Of a stretch of DNA of 22,990 bases, positions 16,485 through 22,990 are shown piece by piece (within the stretch, counting starts at the first letter, position 1; each line of letters opens with the position of its first letter). The position numbers and the translations under genes were made by a program. This DNA comes from JBHEKP01 sp041859375. Its GTDB lineage: Bacteria; Hydrogenedentota; Hydrogenedentia; Hydrogenedentales; CAITNO01. Location of the stretch: positions 1 to 22,990 of the forward strand of contig JBHEKP010000353.1 of the NCBI GenBank assembly GCA_041859375.1. Direction: 5' to 3'. Under the pieces are notes generated by a model, which saw only the letters and a program-made list of their open reading frames with translations, was not told the DNA's origin and did not search any database.

Positions 16485-18152
16485 CTAACGCCATATGACA
16501 TAGAGCGCCACGGTGGCGGCAATGACCGCCCAGCCGAGCACCCGCACCTTTGGGTCCGGGGTGACGTCAAGATCAGACTTGGGCATGGTCACCGGGGCGG
16601 CCATGGGCCTCAGTTTCGCCACAACGGCAAAGAACGCGAAGAGCACCAGGAAAATGATGGCCATATGGTGCAGGAAAGCGAGCGTGCTGAACTGGTTCAC
16701 ATAGTACAGCACCCCCTCCGACGGCGGATTGGCCTTCATGAACCAGCCGGGCACGCGCACACAGCCGTAAAGTATGGGGCCAAGGATGAGCACGCCCTTG
16801 CCCGCTGCCACGGGGGCGAATTTGAAGATCATACCGCCGAGGAAGGCCGCCACGATGCCCGGGGAGATGAACCCCCAGATTTCCTGGATATAGGGGAACA
16901 CGCCGGGGAAATGGTTGATAATCGGGGCCCAGAGGCATGCGATCACCACGATGATGGCGGTTGAAAGCCGGCCTATGCGGGTTTCGGTGCGGGCGTCCAC
17001 CTTCGGGTTGATGTACTTGGCGTAAATGTCAATGGTGAATATGGTGGCGGCGGAATTGAGGCCGGAATTCACCGTGGAGATGATGGCGCCGGCGAGTGCG
17101 GCAAACATGATGCCCCGGAAGCCAACGGGCAGGATGGTCTTCATCATGTGGGGATAGGCTTCCTCCGGGCGGCCCAGCGTGTTGCCATAAAGCTGGTAGG
17201 CCATGATGCCCGGCATGACGATGAGGAAGGGGATCATGAGCTTCATCACCGCAGCGAAAAGGATGCCCTTCTGGCCCTCCGCAAGGTTCTTGGCCGCCAG
17301 CGTGCGCTGGGTGATGAACTGGTTAAGGCCCCAGTAGAACAGGTTGGGAATCCAGAGGCCGCCGATGAACACGGCCAGCCAGGGCACATCGGGATCATTC
17401 CACGGGCGGATGACATGCAGCTTGTCCGCGCTCACGGTGGTGAAGGACTTCCATCCGGCGATGATGCTGCCCTCGCCGATAAGGTGCAGGGCGAAATAGC
17501 CGGTGATACCGGCCCCGATGAGCAGCGCCGAACCCTGGATCAGGTCGGCCCAAACCACGGCACCCAGGCCGCCGTAGGCGGTGTAAGCGCCGCCGACAAT
17601 GCCAATAAACCAAATGGCGGCGATCATGGACCAATTTTGGGCCGCCTCCGGGGTCATGCCGAAGTTGTTCGCAAAGACATCCGGCAGGCTGAGCACGTTG
17701 CACAGGGCGATGGCGCCGCTGAAGAGCACCGTGGCCAGCAGCACAATCACATAGGCCACCATCAGATAGGCGGCCATGATGGTGCGCGTGGCGGAGTCGT
17801 AGCGGAATTCCAGGAACTGGGGCATGGTGTAAATGCCCGCGGACAGGAACCGGGGCAGGAGGTACCACGCCACAATGACCAGGGTGATGGCGGACATCCA
17901 CTCATAACTGCCGATGGCCAGGCCGGGCCCCCCCTCCTTGAAGGCCGTGCCCGCCATGCCCACGAAATGCTCCGAGTTGATGTTGGCCGCGATGAGCGAG
18001 AATCCGATCATGGGCCACACCAGCGAACGCCCCGCAAGGAAGTAGTCCTCGGTGCCCCCCTCCTGTTTCCTGCGGCTGCCCCAAAGGGCAAAGGTGATTA
18101 CCCCGCCGATAAAGGCGAAAAAGATGACAATATCAACCCATCCCATGCCCAT
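16485..18152 (-). CDS. sodium/sugar symporter, SSS family (vSGLT-like)
   Basis: This 555-residue, multi-helix transporter closely resembles the Vibrio sodium/galactose symporter vSGLT, for example in TEDYFLAGRSL, GSYEWMSAIT, GGLWIPNLFYWGLNQF, TQRTLAAK and TIFTIDIY. Equivalents of vSGLT galactose contacts are Glu84 (SYEWMSA), Asn270 and Tyr273 (NLFYWG), Lys304 (VMKLMIP) and Gln422 (YIQEIWG). The contact at the start of helix 2, Gln in vSGLT (SAEQFIGM), is His62 here (NSEHFVGM). The sodium site Ser-Ser appears as Ser358-Thr359. It imports a hexose with Na+. The ATG at 18152 was chosen for AGAAGGAG 8 nt upstream; a longer in-frame opening has an un-membrane-like N-terminus. It is first gene of the operon with the beta-galactosidase, which suggests galactose as substrate. 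Confidence 0.9.
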   Translation of the reverse strand: MGMGWVDIVIFFAFIGGVITFALWGSRRKQEGGTEDYFLAGRSLVWPMIGFSLIAANINSEHFVGMAGTAFKEGGPGLAIGSYEWMSAITLVIVAWYLLPRFLSAGIYTMPQFLEFRYDSATRTIMAAYLMVAYVIVLLATVLFSGAIALCNVLSLPDVFANNFGMTPEAAQNWSMIAAIWFIGIVGGAYTAYGGLGAVVWADLIQGSALLIGAGITGYFALHLIGEGSIIAGWKSFTTVSADKLHVIRPWNDPDVPWLAVFIGGLWIPNLFYWGLNQFITQRTLAAKNLAEGQKGILFAAVMKLMIPFLIVMPGIMAYQLYGNTLGRPEEAYPHMMKTILPVGFRGIMFAALAGAIISTVNSGLNSAATIFTIDIYAKYINPKVDARTETRIGRLSTAIIVVIACLWAPIINHFPGVFPYIQEIWGFISPGIVAAFLGGMIFKFAPVAAGKGVLILGPILYGCVRVPGWFMKANPPSEGVLYYVNQFSTLAFLHHMAIIFLVLFAFFAVVAKLRPMAAPVTMPKSDLDVTPDPKVRVLGWAVIAATVALYVIWR

Positions 18153-18160
18153 AGACGCGT

Positions 18161-18168
18161 CTCCTTCT
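18161..18168 (-). promoter_or_regulatory. ribosome binding site fixing the symporter start
   Basis: On the minus strand AGAAGGAG lies 8 nt before the ATG at 18152, excluding the upstream in-frame extension to 18266. Confidence 0.8.
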
Positions 18169-18229
18169 GTGCGGAAGTAAATTGGGGCGAACACGCCCCC
18201 GCCGGACGTGGTACCACCAAAGCGCAACC

Positions 18230-18258
18230 ATAATACCCGAAGAGGCGGCGGGCAACAA
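18230..18258 (-). promoter_or_regulatory. candidate promoter of the symporter/beta-galactosidase operon
   Basis: On the minus strand TTGTTG (18253-18258) and TATTAT (18230-18235) are 17 nt apart, about 78 nt upstream of the symporter ATG. The -10 is good; the -35 matches only its TTG. No clear operator palindrome was seen beside it. Confidence 0.4.
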
Positions 18259-18310
18259 ACCCGCAAACGCCACTGGGCGCGGACGCCGCAGGGAAGAGTC
18301 CGGCCGGTTA

Positions 18311-18319
18311 TGATACAAT
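18311..18319 (+). promoter_or_regulatory. candidate extended -10 promoter for the radical SAM genes
   Basis: TGATACAAT at 18311-18319 fits the extended -10 form (TG-N-TACAAT), 69 nt upstream of the ATG at 18389. No good -35 was found, as is common for extended -10 promoters. It is divergent from, and close to, the symporter promoter. Confidence 0.42.
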
Positions 18320-18388
18320 TTGCGCGTTGCGTTGGAGACAGAAATTTGGCGGCGGCGGCCGGCTTAAACCCTTTTGGGAAGTGCCCAT

Positions 18389-19411
18389 ATGAAGTTTTCA
18401 GAGAAAGCGCTTCGGTTTTTCCTGCGGATGGGGGCGCGTGTGTTTTACGGGGACGGCTCGCAGGTGGACTGGATATTTGAAAAAATACGCCGCCCGCGCA
18501 CGGCCTGGCTTGCCGCCCGCAACATGCTCAACTTTAAACTGCGCGTTCCCCGTCTGGCGGGACTTATCACCGTTGGCATTGAGCCGGTGTTCGGGTGCAA
18601 CCTGCGGTGCGCCTACTGTTGGGGCCGTTTTGAGCCCACGCTTTCCGGAAAGCGCGAGAAGCTGATGTCCTGGGAGCTTTTCACCAGTGTTATCGACCAG
18701 CTTCCGGCCTCGGTTGAAACGGTAACCTTCGGCAGTGTCGGCGAGCCCCTTCTCCACCCCCGTCTTATTGACATGATTGAATACGCCGCCTCAAAAGGCC
18801 GGCGTGTTGCCATGTACACGAATGGCACGTTGTTGCATGGGGAAAAGGCGGAACAACTTGCCCGCTCCCCCCTGTCGGTGCTGAATGTCTCAATGGAACC
18901 GACAGAGGAAACCGCGCGGGACTTCCGCGGAATTGATTATGGGCAGGTGCGGAAAAATATCCAGGCCTTTTCCGGCATGCGACGCCCCGGCATGGACCTT
19001 CAATTGTCCGTGGTCATCCATCCCGGAAACCAAACCCTGGTTGAAAGGGTGCATGAGGAGTGGCGGGGCATTGTCGACCGGGTCAAGGTGGCGCCCATGA
19101 TTGAACTGAACGTCCAGTCGTGCGGCGTGCGGGAAAGCTGCAGCGAGATATGGCGGGGAAACATGAATATTCAAACCAACGGAGTGGTCTCGCCCTGCTG
19201 TCTGGACGTGGAGGGGGAACTGGCGATAGGCAACCTGAACAAGCAACCGCTACGCGAAATTCTCGATGGCGGGGTGTTTCAGGACATGATGCGCGGATTT
19301 TGCAGGGGAAAAGTGCCGCCGCGCTGCATGCGGTGCACCGAATACGGGGGCAAGGGAGTACCCCTTAAAATACCCAAACTGGGCAAGCGAACCGACCGCA
19401 AACCGCTCTAG
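18389..19411 (+). CDS. radical SAM enzyme with SPASM-type C-terminus
   Basis: This 340-residue protein has the radical SAM cluster motif C70-x3-C74-x2-C77 (FGCNLRCAYCW), where a [4Fe-4S] cluster cleaves S-adenosylmethionine to start radical chemistry. GSVGEPLLHP (115-124), the GGEP-like region, and MYTNG (142-146) also fit. The C-terminal half has clustered cysteines: Cys245, 251, 270, 271, 305, 313 and 316. NGVVSPCCLD and RCMRC match SPASM domains that bind auxiliary iron-sulfur clusters, often in peptide-modifying or maturase enzymes. The substrate is unknown. The ATG at 18389 was preferred to a TTG five codons upstream, as GGGAAG lies about 7 nt before it. It is followed 62 nt later by a second radical SAM gene, probably co-transcribed. 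Confidence 0.85.
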   Translation: MKFSEKALRFFLRMGARVFYGDGSQVDWIFEKIRRPRTAWLAARNMLNFKLRVPRLAGLITVGIEPVFGCNLRCAYCWGRFEPTLSGKREKLMSWELFTSVIDQLPASVETVTFGSVGEPLLHPRLIDMIEYAASKGRRVAMYTNGTLLHGEKAEQLARSPLSVLNVSMEPTEETARDFRGIDYGQVRKNIQAFSGMRRPGMDLQLSVVIHPGNQTLVERVHEEWRGIVDRVKVAPMIELNVQSCGVRESCSEIWRGNMNIQTNGVVSPCCLDVEGELAIGNLNKQPLREILDGGVFQDMMRGFCRGKVPPRCMRCTEYGGKGVPLKIPKLGKRTDRKPL

Positions 19412-19473
19412 GCCAACAAGACAAACAGGACGGGAACCTTCGAACCCCCTTTTTTTTACCGGAGTCGTCGATT

Positions 19474-20850
19474 ATGCGTGTTTGCCTGTTGAACAGCGCC
19501 GAGTGTTCCGCGCCCAAGGACTCTCTGCAACGGAACGTCCCCGCGTTGCGTGTTGGGGTGGCATCCATTGCGGCGGTGCTCCGCGCCGGGGGGCATGAGG
19601 TAAGCATCCTTGATCCCCTGGCCCATAATCTGCCCATGGGGGAGGTGGTGGGGGCGATTTGCGCGTTTCAACCCGATTTGCTGGGGCTGCCAACCTACAC
19701 GGAAGAGGTGCTGGACGCGGCGGGAATCGCCGAAGGGGTAAAACAAAAGCGTCCGCATACCCTTGTGGTGGCGGGTGGCTACCATGTGTCAGCGCTGCCG
19801 GAACGGTCCCTGGGGGAGTTCAAGGGTTTTGACATTGCGGTGATTGGCGAGGGGGAGGCGGCCATGGAGGCCATCGCCGGGGGCGTTTCCCCGGCGGAGA
19901 TCCCCGGCATTGCCTGGCGGGACACTGACGGAACCATCCGCAGGAACGCCCCCAACGGACTCTTTTACGGCTTGGATGATCTCCCGCTTCCCGCATGGGA
20001 ACTTTACGACCTCTCCAAGTACACCTATGGACTTTCCGTGGAGGCGTCACGGACCTGCCCCTCCAAATGTCTTTTCTGCTACCAGGCCACAAGCGACAAG
20101 ACCCGGCACAAAAGCCCGGAAAAATTCGTGGACGAGGTGTGCCTGCTCCGGGACAAATTCGGGGCAAACCAGTTCAGTTTTGCCAGCGCGGGCTCCTTTC
20201 CCCTGCACCGGGATAATTCACTGGCCATCATGGAGGGGTTGGAACAGCGCGCACCCGGGATAAAATGGTTCACCACCGCGCGGGCCGACCGGCTTGACCG
20301 CGAGGTTATCGCGGCGATGAAACGGTCCGGCTGCTGCTATGTGAGCCTCGGCATCGAGACCGGCGACCAGGAAATTTTATCCCGGTGCCAAAAGGGACTC
20401 AATTTGGAGCGCGCCGCGGAGTCCATCCGCCTGCTGAACGAGGGCGGACTGGAGACGGAGCTGTGCTTCATTCTTGGACTGCCCGGCGAAACCCGGGATT
20501 CACTTGAGCTTACCCGCCGCTACGCCAACAGGATGCGGCGACACGCCACCATGGCCAGTTTCGCCATACTGACCCCCTACCCGGGCACGGAGGTGTTCCG
20601 TATGGCCGAGTGCGGCCGCAACGGGCTGGAACTGGCCACCACCGACTGGAGCCTGTACACGAAACACAGCGGACTGGGCCTGAAGCACCAGGGGGTTACC
20701 GCGCGGGAACTGCGCCGCTGGCAGTTCCGGCTGTACATGGAATTTTACTTTGGCAGTCCGGTCCGGACGGTTAAAACGCTCCGCTCCAGAAACATACGCG
20801 ACGTGCTGAGCGTGGAAAGGATTGCCGGATTGTTTCGCAAATTACTGTGA
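19474..20850 (+). CDS. B12-binding-domain radical SAM protein
   Basis: This 458-residue protein has the layout of cobalamin-dependent-type radical SAM enzymes: an N-terminal Rossmann-like B12-binding domain (about 1-140; VGVASIAAVLRAGGHEV, VVAGGYHVSALPE, IAVIGEGE) and a radical SAM barrel with C195-x3-C199-x2-C202 (CPSKCLFC). SLGIETGDQEIL (about 286-297) and FILGLPGET (about 334-342) are usual barrel motifs. A classical DxHxxG cobalamin-ligand motif is not visible, so true B12 use is uncertain, as in many members. The family includes methyltransferases and ring-forming enzymes; the substrate cannot be named. GGAG lies 9 nt before the ATG. Confidence 0.85.
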   Translation: MRVCLLNSAECSAPKDSLQRNVPALRVGVASIAAVLRAGGHEVSILDPLAHNLPMGEVVGAICAFQPDLLGLPTYTEEVLDAAGIAEGVKQKRPHTLVVAGGYHVSALPERSLGEFKGFDIAVIGEGEAAMEAIAGGVSPAEIPGIAWRDTDGTIRRNAPNGLFYGLDDLPLPAWELYDLSKYTYGLSVEASRTCPSKCLFCYQATSDKTRHKSPEKFVDEVCLLRDKFGANQFSFASAGSFPLHRDNSLAIMEGLEQRAPGIKWFTTARADRLDREVIAAMKRSGCCYVSLGIETGDQEILSRCQKGLNLERAAESIRLLNEGGLETELCFILGLPGETRDSLELTRRYANRMRRHATMASFAILTPYPGTEVFRMAECGRNGLELATTDWSLYTKHSGLGLKHQGVTARELRRWQFRLYMEFYFGSPVRTVKTLRSRNIRDVLSVERIAGLFRKLL

Positions 20851-20898
20851 CCGTGCATGCGGCACGACGCGGTGTCACGGCATTGGGACAGGGAAATT

Positions 20899-20906
20899 AG
20901 AAGGAG
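20899..20906 (+). promoter_or_regulatory. strong ribosome binding site of the 39-codon ORF
   Basis: AGAAGGAG lies 8 nt upstream of the ATG at 20915, with optimal spacing. It is among the best sites in the window and is the main evidence that the small ORF is translated. Confidence 0.75.
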
Positions 20907-20914
20907 CGCTTCAC

Positions 20915-21034
20915 ATGGAGAAGGGCGTGGTGGAATCGTTGGGGGTGCTGACCCTGTGGCTGCGGCAGGCGCTGGATATGGTGATGGCCACCATTTTGCT
21001 GCCCTTTGACGTGTTGGAAGCCTTTTTTTATTAG
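20915..21034 (+). CDS. 39-residue hydrophobic small protein
   Basis: The ORF starts at an ATG with AGAAGGAG 8 nt upstream and ends in TAG. Its residues run MEKGVVESLG, VLTLWLRQAL, DMVMATILLP, FDVLEAFFY. Residues 10-30 form a largely hydrophobic helix broken by Arg17 and Asp21, so it is an amphipathic or weak membrane helix; the end is aromatic (FFY). It lies 64 nt after the B12-type radical SAM gene and 118 nt before xylulokinase. No family was recognised. It could be a small membrane protein, a toxin-like peptide, or a substrate of the neighbouring radical SAM enzymes. The Shine-Dalgarno match supports it, but chance cannot be excluded. Confidence 0.55.
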   Translation: MEKGVVESLGVLTLWLRQALDMVMATILLPFDVLEAFFY

Positions 21035-21092
21035 ACCATCCCCACAATTCCAGTCCCCGCCGTGCTTTTGCGCCCCGTCTCCTCCCCGTGCC

Positions 21093-21111
21093 ACAATGTC
21101 CCCCGCATTGT
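21093..21111 (+). promoter_or_regulatory. short inverted repeat upstream of xylB
   Basis: ACAATG at 21093-21098 and CATTGT at 21106-21111 form a perfect 6-bp inverted repeat with a C-rich 7-nt loop, 41 nt before the xylB ATG. It could be an operator half-site pair or an mRNA hairpin, or chance. No convincing promoter hexamers were found in this gap. Confidence 0.25.
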
Positions 21112-21139
21112 TTGAACCTGTGTTTCATGAATCCAAACC

Positions 21140-21145
21140 GGGAGA
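21140..21145 (+). promoter_or_regulatory. ribosome binding site fixing the xylB start
   Basis: GGGAGA lies 7 nt before the ATG at 21153, directly upstream of the conserved first strand of the kinase. It excludes the in-frame extension back to 21006, which encodes no family sequence. Confidence 0.7.
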
Positions 21146-21152
21146 AAAGACC

Positions 21153-22676
21153 ATGAGTATTGTGCTGGGACTGGATGTCGGTACAAGCGGAACCAAAGCC
21201 ATCGCCATGGATGAGACCGGCAGGCTGCTGGCATCGGCGCTGGTGGAATACCCCCTGCACAGCCCCAAACCCGGCTGGGCGGAGCAGGACCCCGCCGACT
21301 GGAGGCGCGCCGCCTTCGAGGCGCTGTCCAAGCTGGCCTCCGCAATCAATCCCGCCGACGTGAAGGGCATCGGCCTGACAGGCCAGATGCACGGCTCCGT
21401 TTTCCTGGACGAAAACAACGAAGTGCTCCGTCCCGCCCTGCTGTGGTGCGACCAGCGCACGGCGGCGCAGTGCGACTGGATAACGGAAAAGGTCGGCGCG
21501 GCGCGGTTGATCGAGATGGTTTCCAACCCCGCGCTCACCGGGTTCACCGCGCCAAAGATCCTCTGGCTGCGCGACAACGAGCCGCAGGTTTACGAGAAGG
21601 TGCGCAAGGTGCTCCTGCCCAAGGACTACATCCGCTGGGTGCTCACCGGCGAATACGCCACCGATGTGGCCGACGCCTCCGGCACGCTGCTCTTTGACGT
21701 GAAAAACCGGTGCTGGCACAAGGAACTGCTGTCCATTCTGGGCATTGACCCGGCAATGCTGCCGAAGTCATACGAGGGCCCCGAGGTGACGGGTGTGCTC
21801 AGCGCCGAAGCGGCGGCCCGGACCGGCCTGCCCGCCGGCATCCCCGTGGTGGCGGGCGGCGGCGACCAGGCGGCCAACGGCGTCGGCTGCGGCATCGTGC
21901 GCAGGGGTGTGGTTTCCGCGTCGCTCGGCACCAGCGGCGTCATGTTCGCCTTCGCCGAAAACGTCAGCACCGACCCGGAGGGCCGGGTGCACACCTTCTG
22001 CCACTCCGTGCCGGGCAAATGGCACATCATGGGCGTGGTGCTCAGCGCCGCCGGCTCGCTCCAGTGGTTCCGCAACCAGCTGTGGGCGGGCGAATGGGCC
22101 GCCGCAAAAGCGGCGGGCCGCGAGGTTTACGAGGAAATCACCGCCGCCGCCGCGGACGCGCCGCGCGGCGCGGAGGGCCTGCTCTTCCTGCCCTATCTGA
22201 CGGGCGAGCGCACGCCGCACAAGGACCCCTTCGCGCGGGCCGCGTTCATCGGCCTGTCCCTGCGCCACACGAAGGCGCACATGAGCCGCGCCGTGCTGGA
22301 GGGCGTGGCCTACGCCATGAACGACAGCACCGAAATCATCCGGGGCATGGGCGTGGAGGTGTCCGAGGCGCGCTGCTCAGGCGGCGGCGCGCGCAGCGCG
22401 CTGTGGCGTCAGATCATGGCCGACGCCAACAACGCGCCCATGGTCACCATCAATGTGGACGAGGGGCCGGCCTACGGCGCGGCCATCCTTGCCGCCGTGG
22501 CGGCGGGCCTCCACGGCAACGTCGAGTCGGCCTGCGACGCAATCATCCGCGAGACGGACCGGATCAACCCGCAACCGGAGGCGGTGGCCGAATACGGACG
22601 CTGGTTCCGCGAATACCAGGCGGCCTACCGGGCGCTCGCGCCGGGTTTCGCGCGGGCCGCGAAACTGCTGGGTTGA
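21153..22676 (+). CDS. xylB: xylulokinase (FGGY carbohydrate kinase)
   Basis: This 507-residue kinase phosphorylates D-xylulose to xylulose 5-phosphate with ATP, feeding the pentose phosphate pathway. The N-terminal phosphate loop is GLDVGTSGTKA (6-16). The sugar-site QMHG at 78-81 is the usual xylulokinase form. The catalytic aspartate is Asp238 in GGGDQAANGVG. SLGTSGV and the C-terminal GGGARSALWRQIMAD match the ATP-binding half. The length is that of the family. No xylose isomerase or pentose transporter is nearby, so a related ketose is possible. The gene ends 9 nt before the next start, which uses TGAGG overlapping the xylB stop as ribosome binding site, so the two genes are probably co-transcribed. 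Confidence 0.9.
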   Translation: MSIVLGLDVGTSGTKAIAMDETGRLLASALVEYPLHSPKPGWAEQDPADWRRAAFEALSKLASAINPADVKGIGLTGQMHGSVFLDENNEVLRPALLWCDQRTAAQCDWITEKVGAARLIEMVSNPALTGFTAPKILWLRDNEPQVYEKVRKVLLPKDYIRWVLTGEYATDVADASGTLLFDVKNRCWHKELLSILGIDPAMLPKSYEGPEVTGVLSAEAAARTGLPAGIPVVAGGGDQAANGVGCGIVRRGVVSASLGTSGVMFAFAENVSTDPEGRVHTFCHSVPGKWHIMGVVLSAAGSLQWFRNQLWAGEWAAAKAAGREVYEEITAAAADAPRGAEGLLFLPYLTGERTPHKDPFARAAFIGLSLRHTKAHMSRAVLEGVAYAMNDSTEIIRGMGVEVSEARCSGGGARSALWRQIMADANNAPMVTINVDEGPAYGAAILAAVAAGLHGNVESACDAIIRETDRINPQPEAVAEYGRWFREYQAAYRALAPGFARAAKLLG

Positions 22677-22685
22677 GGCCGACGC

Positions 22686-22990
22686 ATGCCGTTCGAAGCG
22701 GATGTGGACGTCCGAAAGACCCTGCCGGAGCTGGATCCGTCCTGCTTTGACGATGCGGAGTTTGACGGTTATGTCGCGCAGCTCGCGGCGCGGCTCGCCG
22801 CGAAGCCCCTGCGCCGCTACGGCATCGGCGACCTTTACGGCGCAATCCGCCACAATGTGGGCCTGCCCTGGCTCGTCCCGCTGGCCATTGAACGGCTGGA
22901 GGCGGACCCCTTTGCCCGGGCGGGGGAGCATCCCGCCGACCTGCTCACGGCGGTGCTGGAGTCGGATACGCGCTTCTGGCAGGAACGCCA
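22686..22990 (+). CDS. CDI immunity-like protein (partial, 3' end beyond window)
   Basis: An ATG at 22686 has TGAGG 7 nt upstream, and the frame stays open to the window edge (101 codons). The protein begins MPFEADVDVRKTLPELD. It has KPLRRYGIGDLYGAI, then GLPWLVPLAIERLEADP, then HPADLLTAVLESDTRFW. This order (KPL...DL...I...GL..LVPLA.E.L...P......DLL..VL.....FW) is what I recall for proteins annotated as contact-dependent growth inhibition system immunity protein (CdiI_2-like). Such proteins bind and neutralise a cognate toxin in the cytoplasm. No toxin or CdiB gene is visible here. The family assignment is from memory of the motif; the real role of this common orphan family may differ. Confidence 0.65.
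   Translation, partial: MPFEADVDVRKTLPELDPSCFDDAEFDGYVAQLAARLAAKPLRRYGIGDLYGAIRHNVGLPWLVPLAIERLEADPFARAGEHPADLLTAVLESDTRFWQER

Noticed and set aside
14694..16964. A 756-codon open frame on the plus strand
   Set aside because: It lies antisense to the beta-galactosidase and symporter genes, is His/Gly/Val-rich low-quality sequence typical of the complement of GC-rich genes, and has no recognisable motif.
18153..18266. Longer N-terminus for the symporter
   Set aside because: The 38 extra residues are Pro/Arg/Gly-rich and do not resemble the family; AGAAGGAG lies 8 nt before the later ATG.
19425..19457. T8 tract between the radical SAM genes as a terminator
   Set aside because: No stable GC-rich stem precedes it; GGG and CCC can pair but the inner bases do not. 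Co-transcription is more likely.
21006..21152. Longer N-terminus for xylulokinase
   Set aside because: The extra 49 residues overlap the small ORF, have no similarity to FGGY kinases, and GGGAGA precedes the ATG at 21153.

Overview
This GC-rich window (about 60-65% G+C by eye, except for AT-rich promoter patches) comes from a Gram-negative-type bacterium. Secreted proteins carry Sec signal peptides, a PilT retraction ATPase is present, and an Mpl ligase implies meso-diaminopimelate peptidoglycan with recycling. A 1999-residue secreted beta-helix protein carries acidic Glu-Gly-Glu linkers, EF-hands and a Cys-bearing C-terminal membrane tail. That style, together with a sulfotransferase and a secreted GH2 enzyme, points to the Hydrogenedentota/Lentisphaerota/PVC neighbourhood. 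The phylum is an inference from protein style, not a marker-gene result.

Layout. 1-647 (+): the 3' tip of an unidentified gene, overlapped by a compact sulfotransferase-like gene. 674-716: a terminator-like inverted repeat interlocked with a sigma70-type promoter. 886-4288 (+): complete sdhCAB operon (cytochrome b, flavoprotein, iron-sulfur subunit), closed by a strong intrinsic terminator at 4316-4362. 4440-5525 (+): pilT alone. 5571-5599: a very good TTGACA-N17-TATTAT promoter driving the giant secreted protein at 5712-11711. This protein has five tandem beta-helix modules, a 48-bp tandem repeat encoding an EGEP linker, two EF-hands and a candidate sorting tail. 11731-13107 (-): mpl, convergent with the giant gene and only 19 nt away. 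13263-18152 (-): a two-gene operon of a vSGLT-like sodium/sugar symporter followed by an exported LacZ-type beta-galactosidase, closed by an intrinsic terminator at 13199-13235. 18389-20850 (+): two radical SAM genes (SPASM type, then B12-binding type). 20915-21034 (+): a 39-codon hydrophobic ORF with a strong ribosome binding site. 21153-22676 (+): xylulokinase. 22686-end (+): a truncated gene resembling contact-dependent inhibition immunity proteins.

How it fits together. The sdh operon supplies respiratory complex II. The symporter/GH2 pair looks like a galactoside-scavenging unit: the exported enzyme releases galactose and the symporter imports it with sodium. Xylulokinase feeds pentose or ketose sugar to the pentose phosphate pathway. 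Mpl recycles murein tripeptide. The giant protein is probably displayed on the cell surface. The parts least explained by known systems are the architecture of the giant protein (Cys ladder, long G/C homopolymers, EGE linker, Cys-rich tail) and the radical SAM pair with its tiny downstream ORF. No tRNA, rRNA, CRISPR array, insertion sequence or integrase was recognised. No gene-free stretch exceeds 300 bases.
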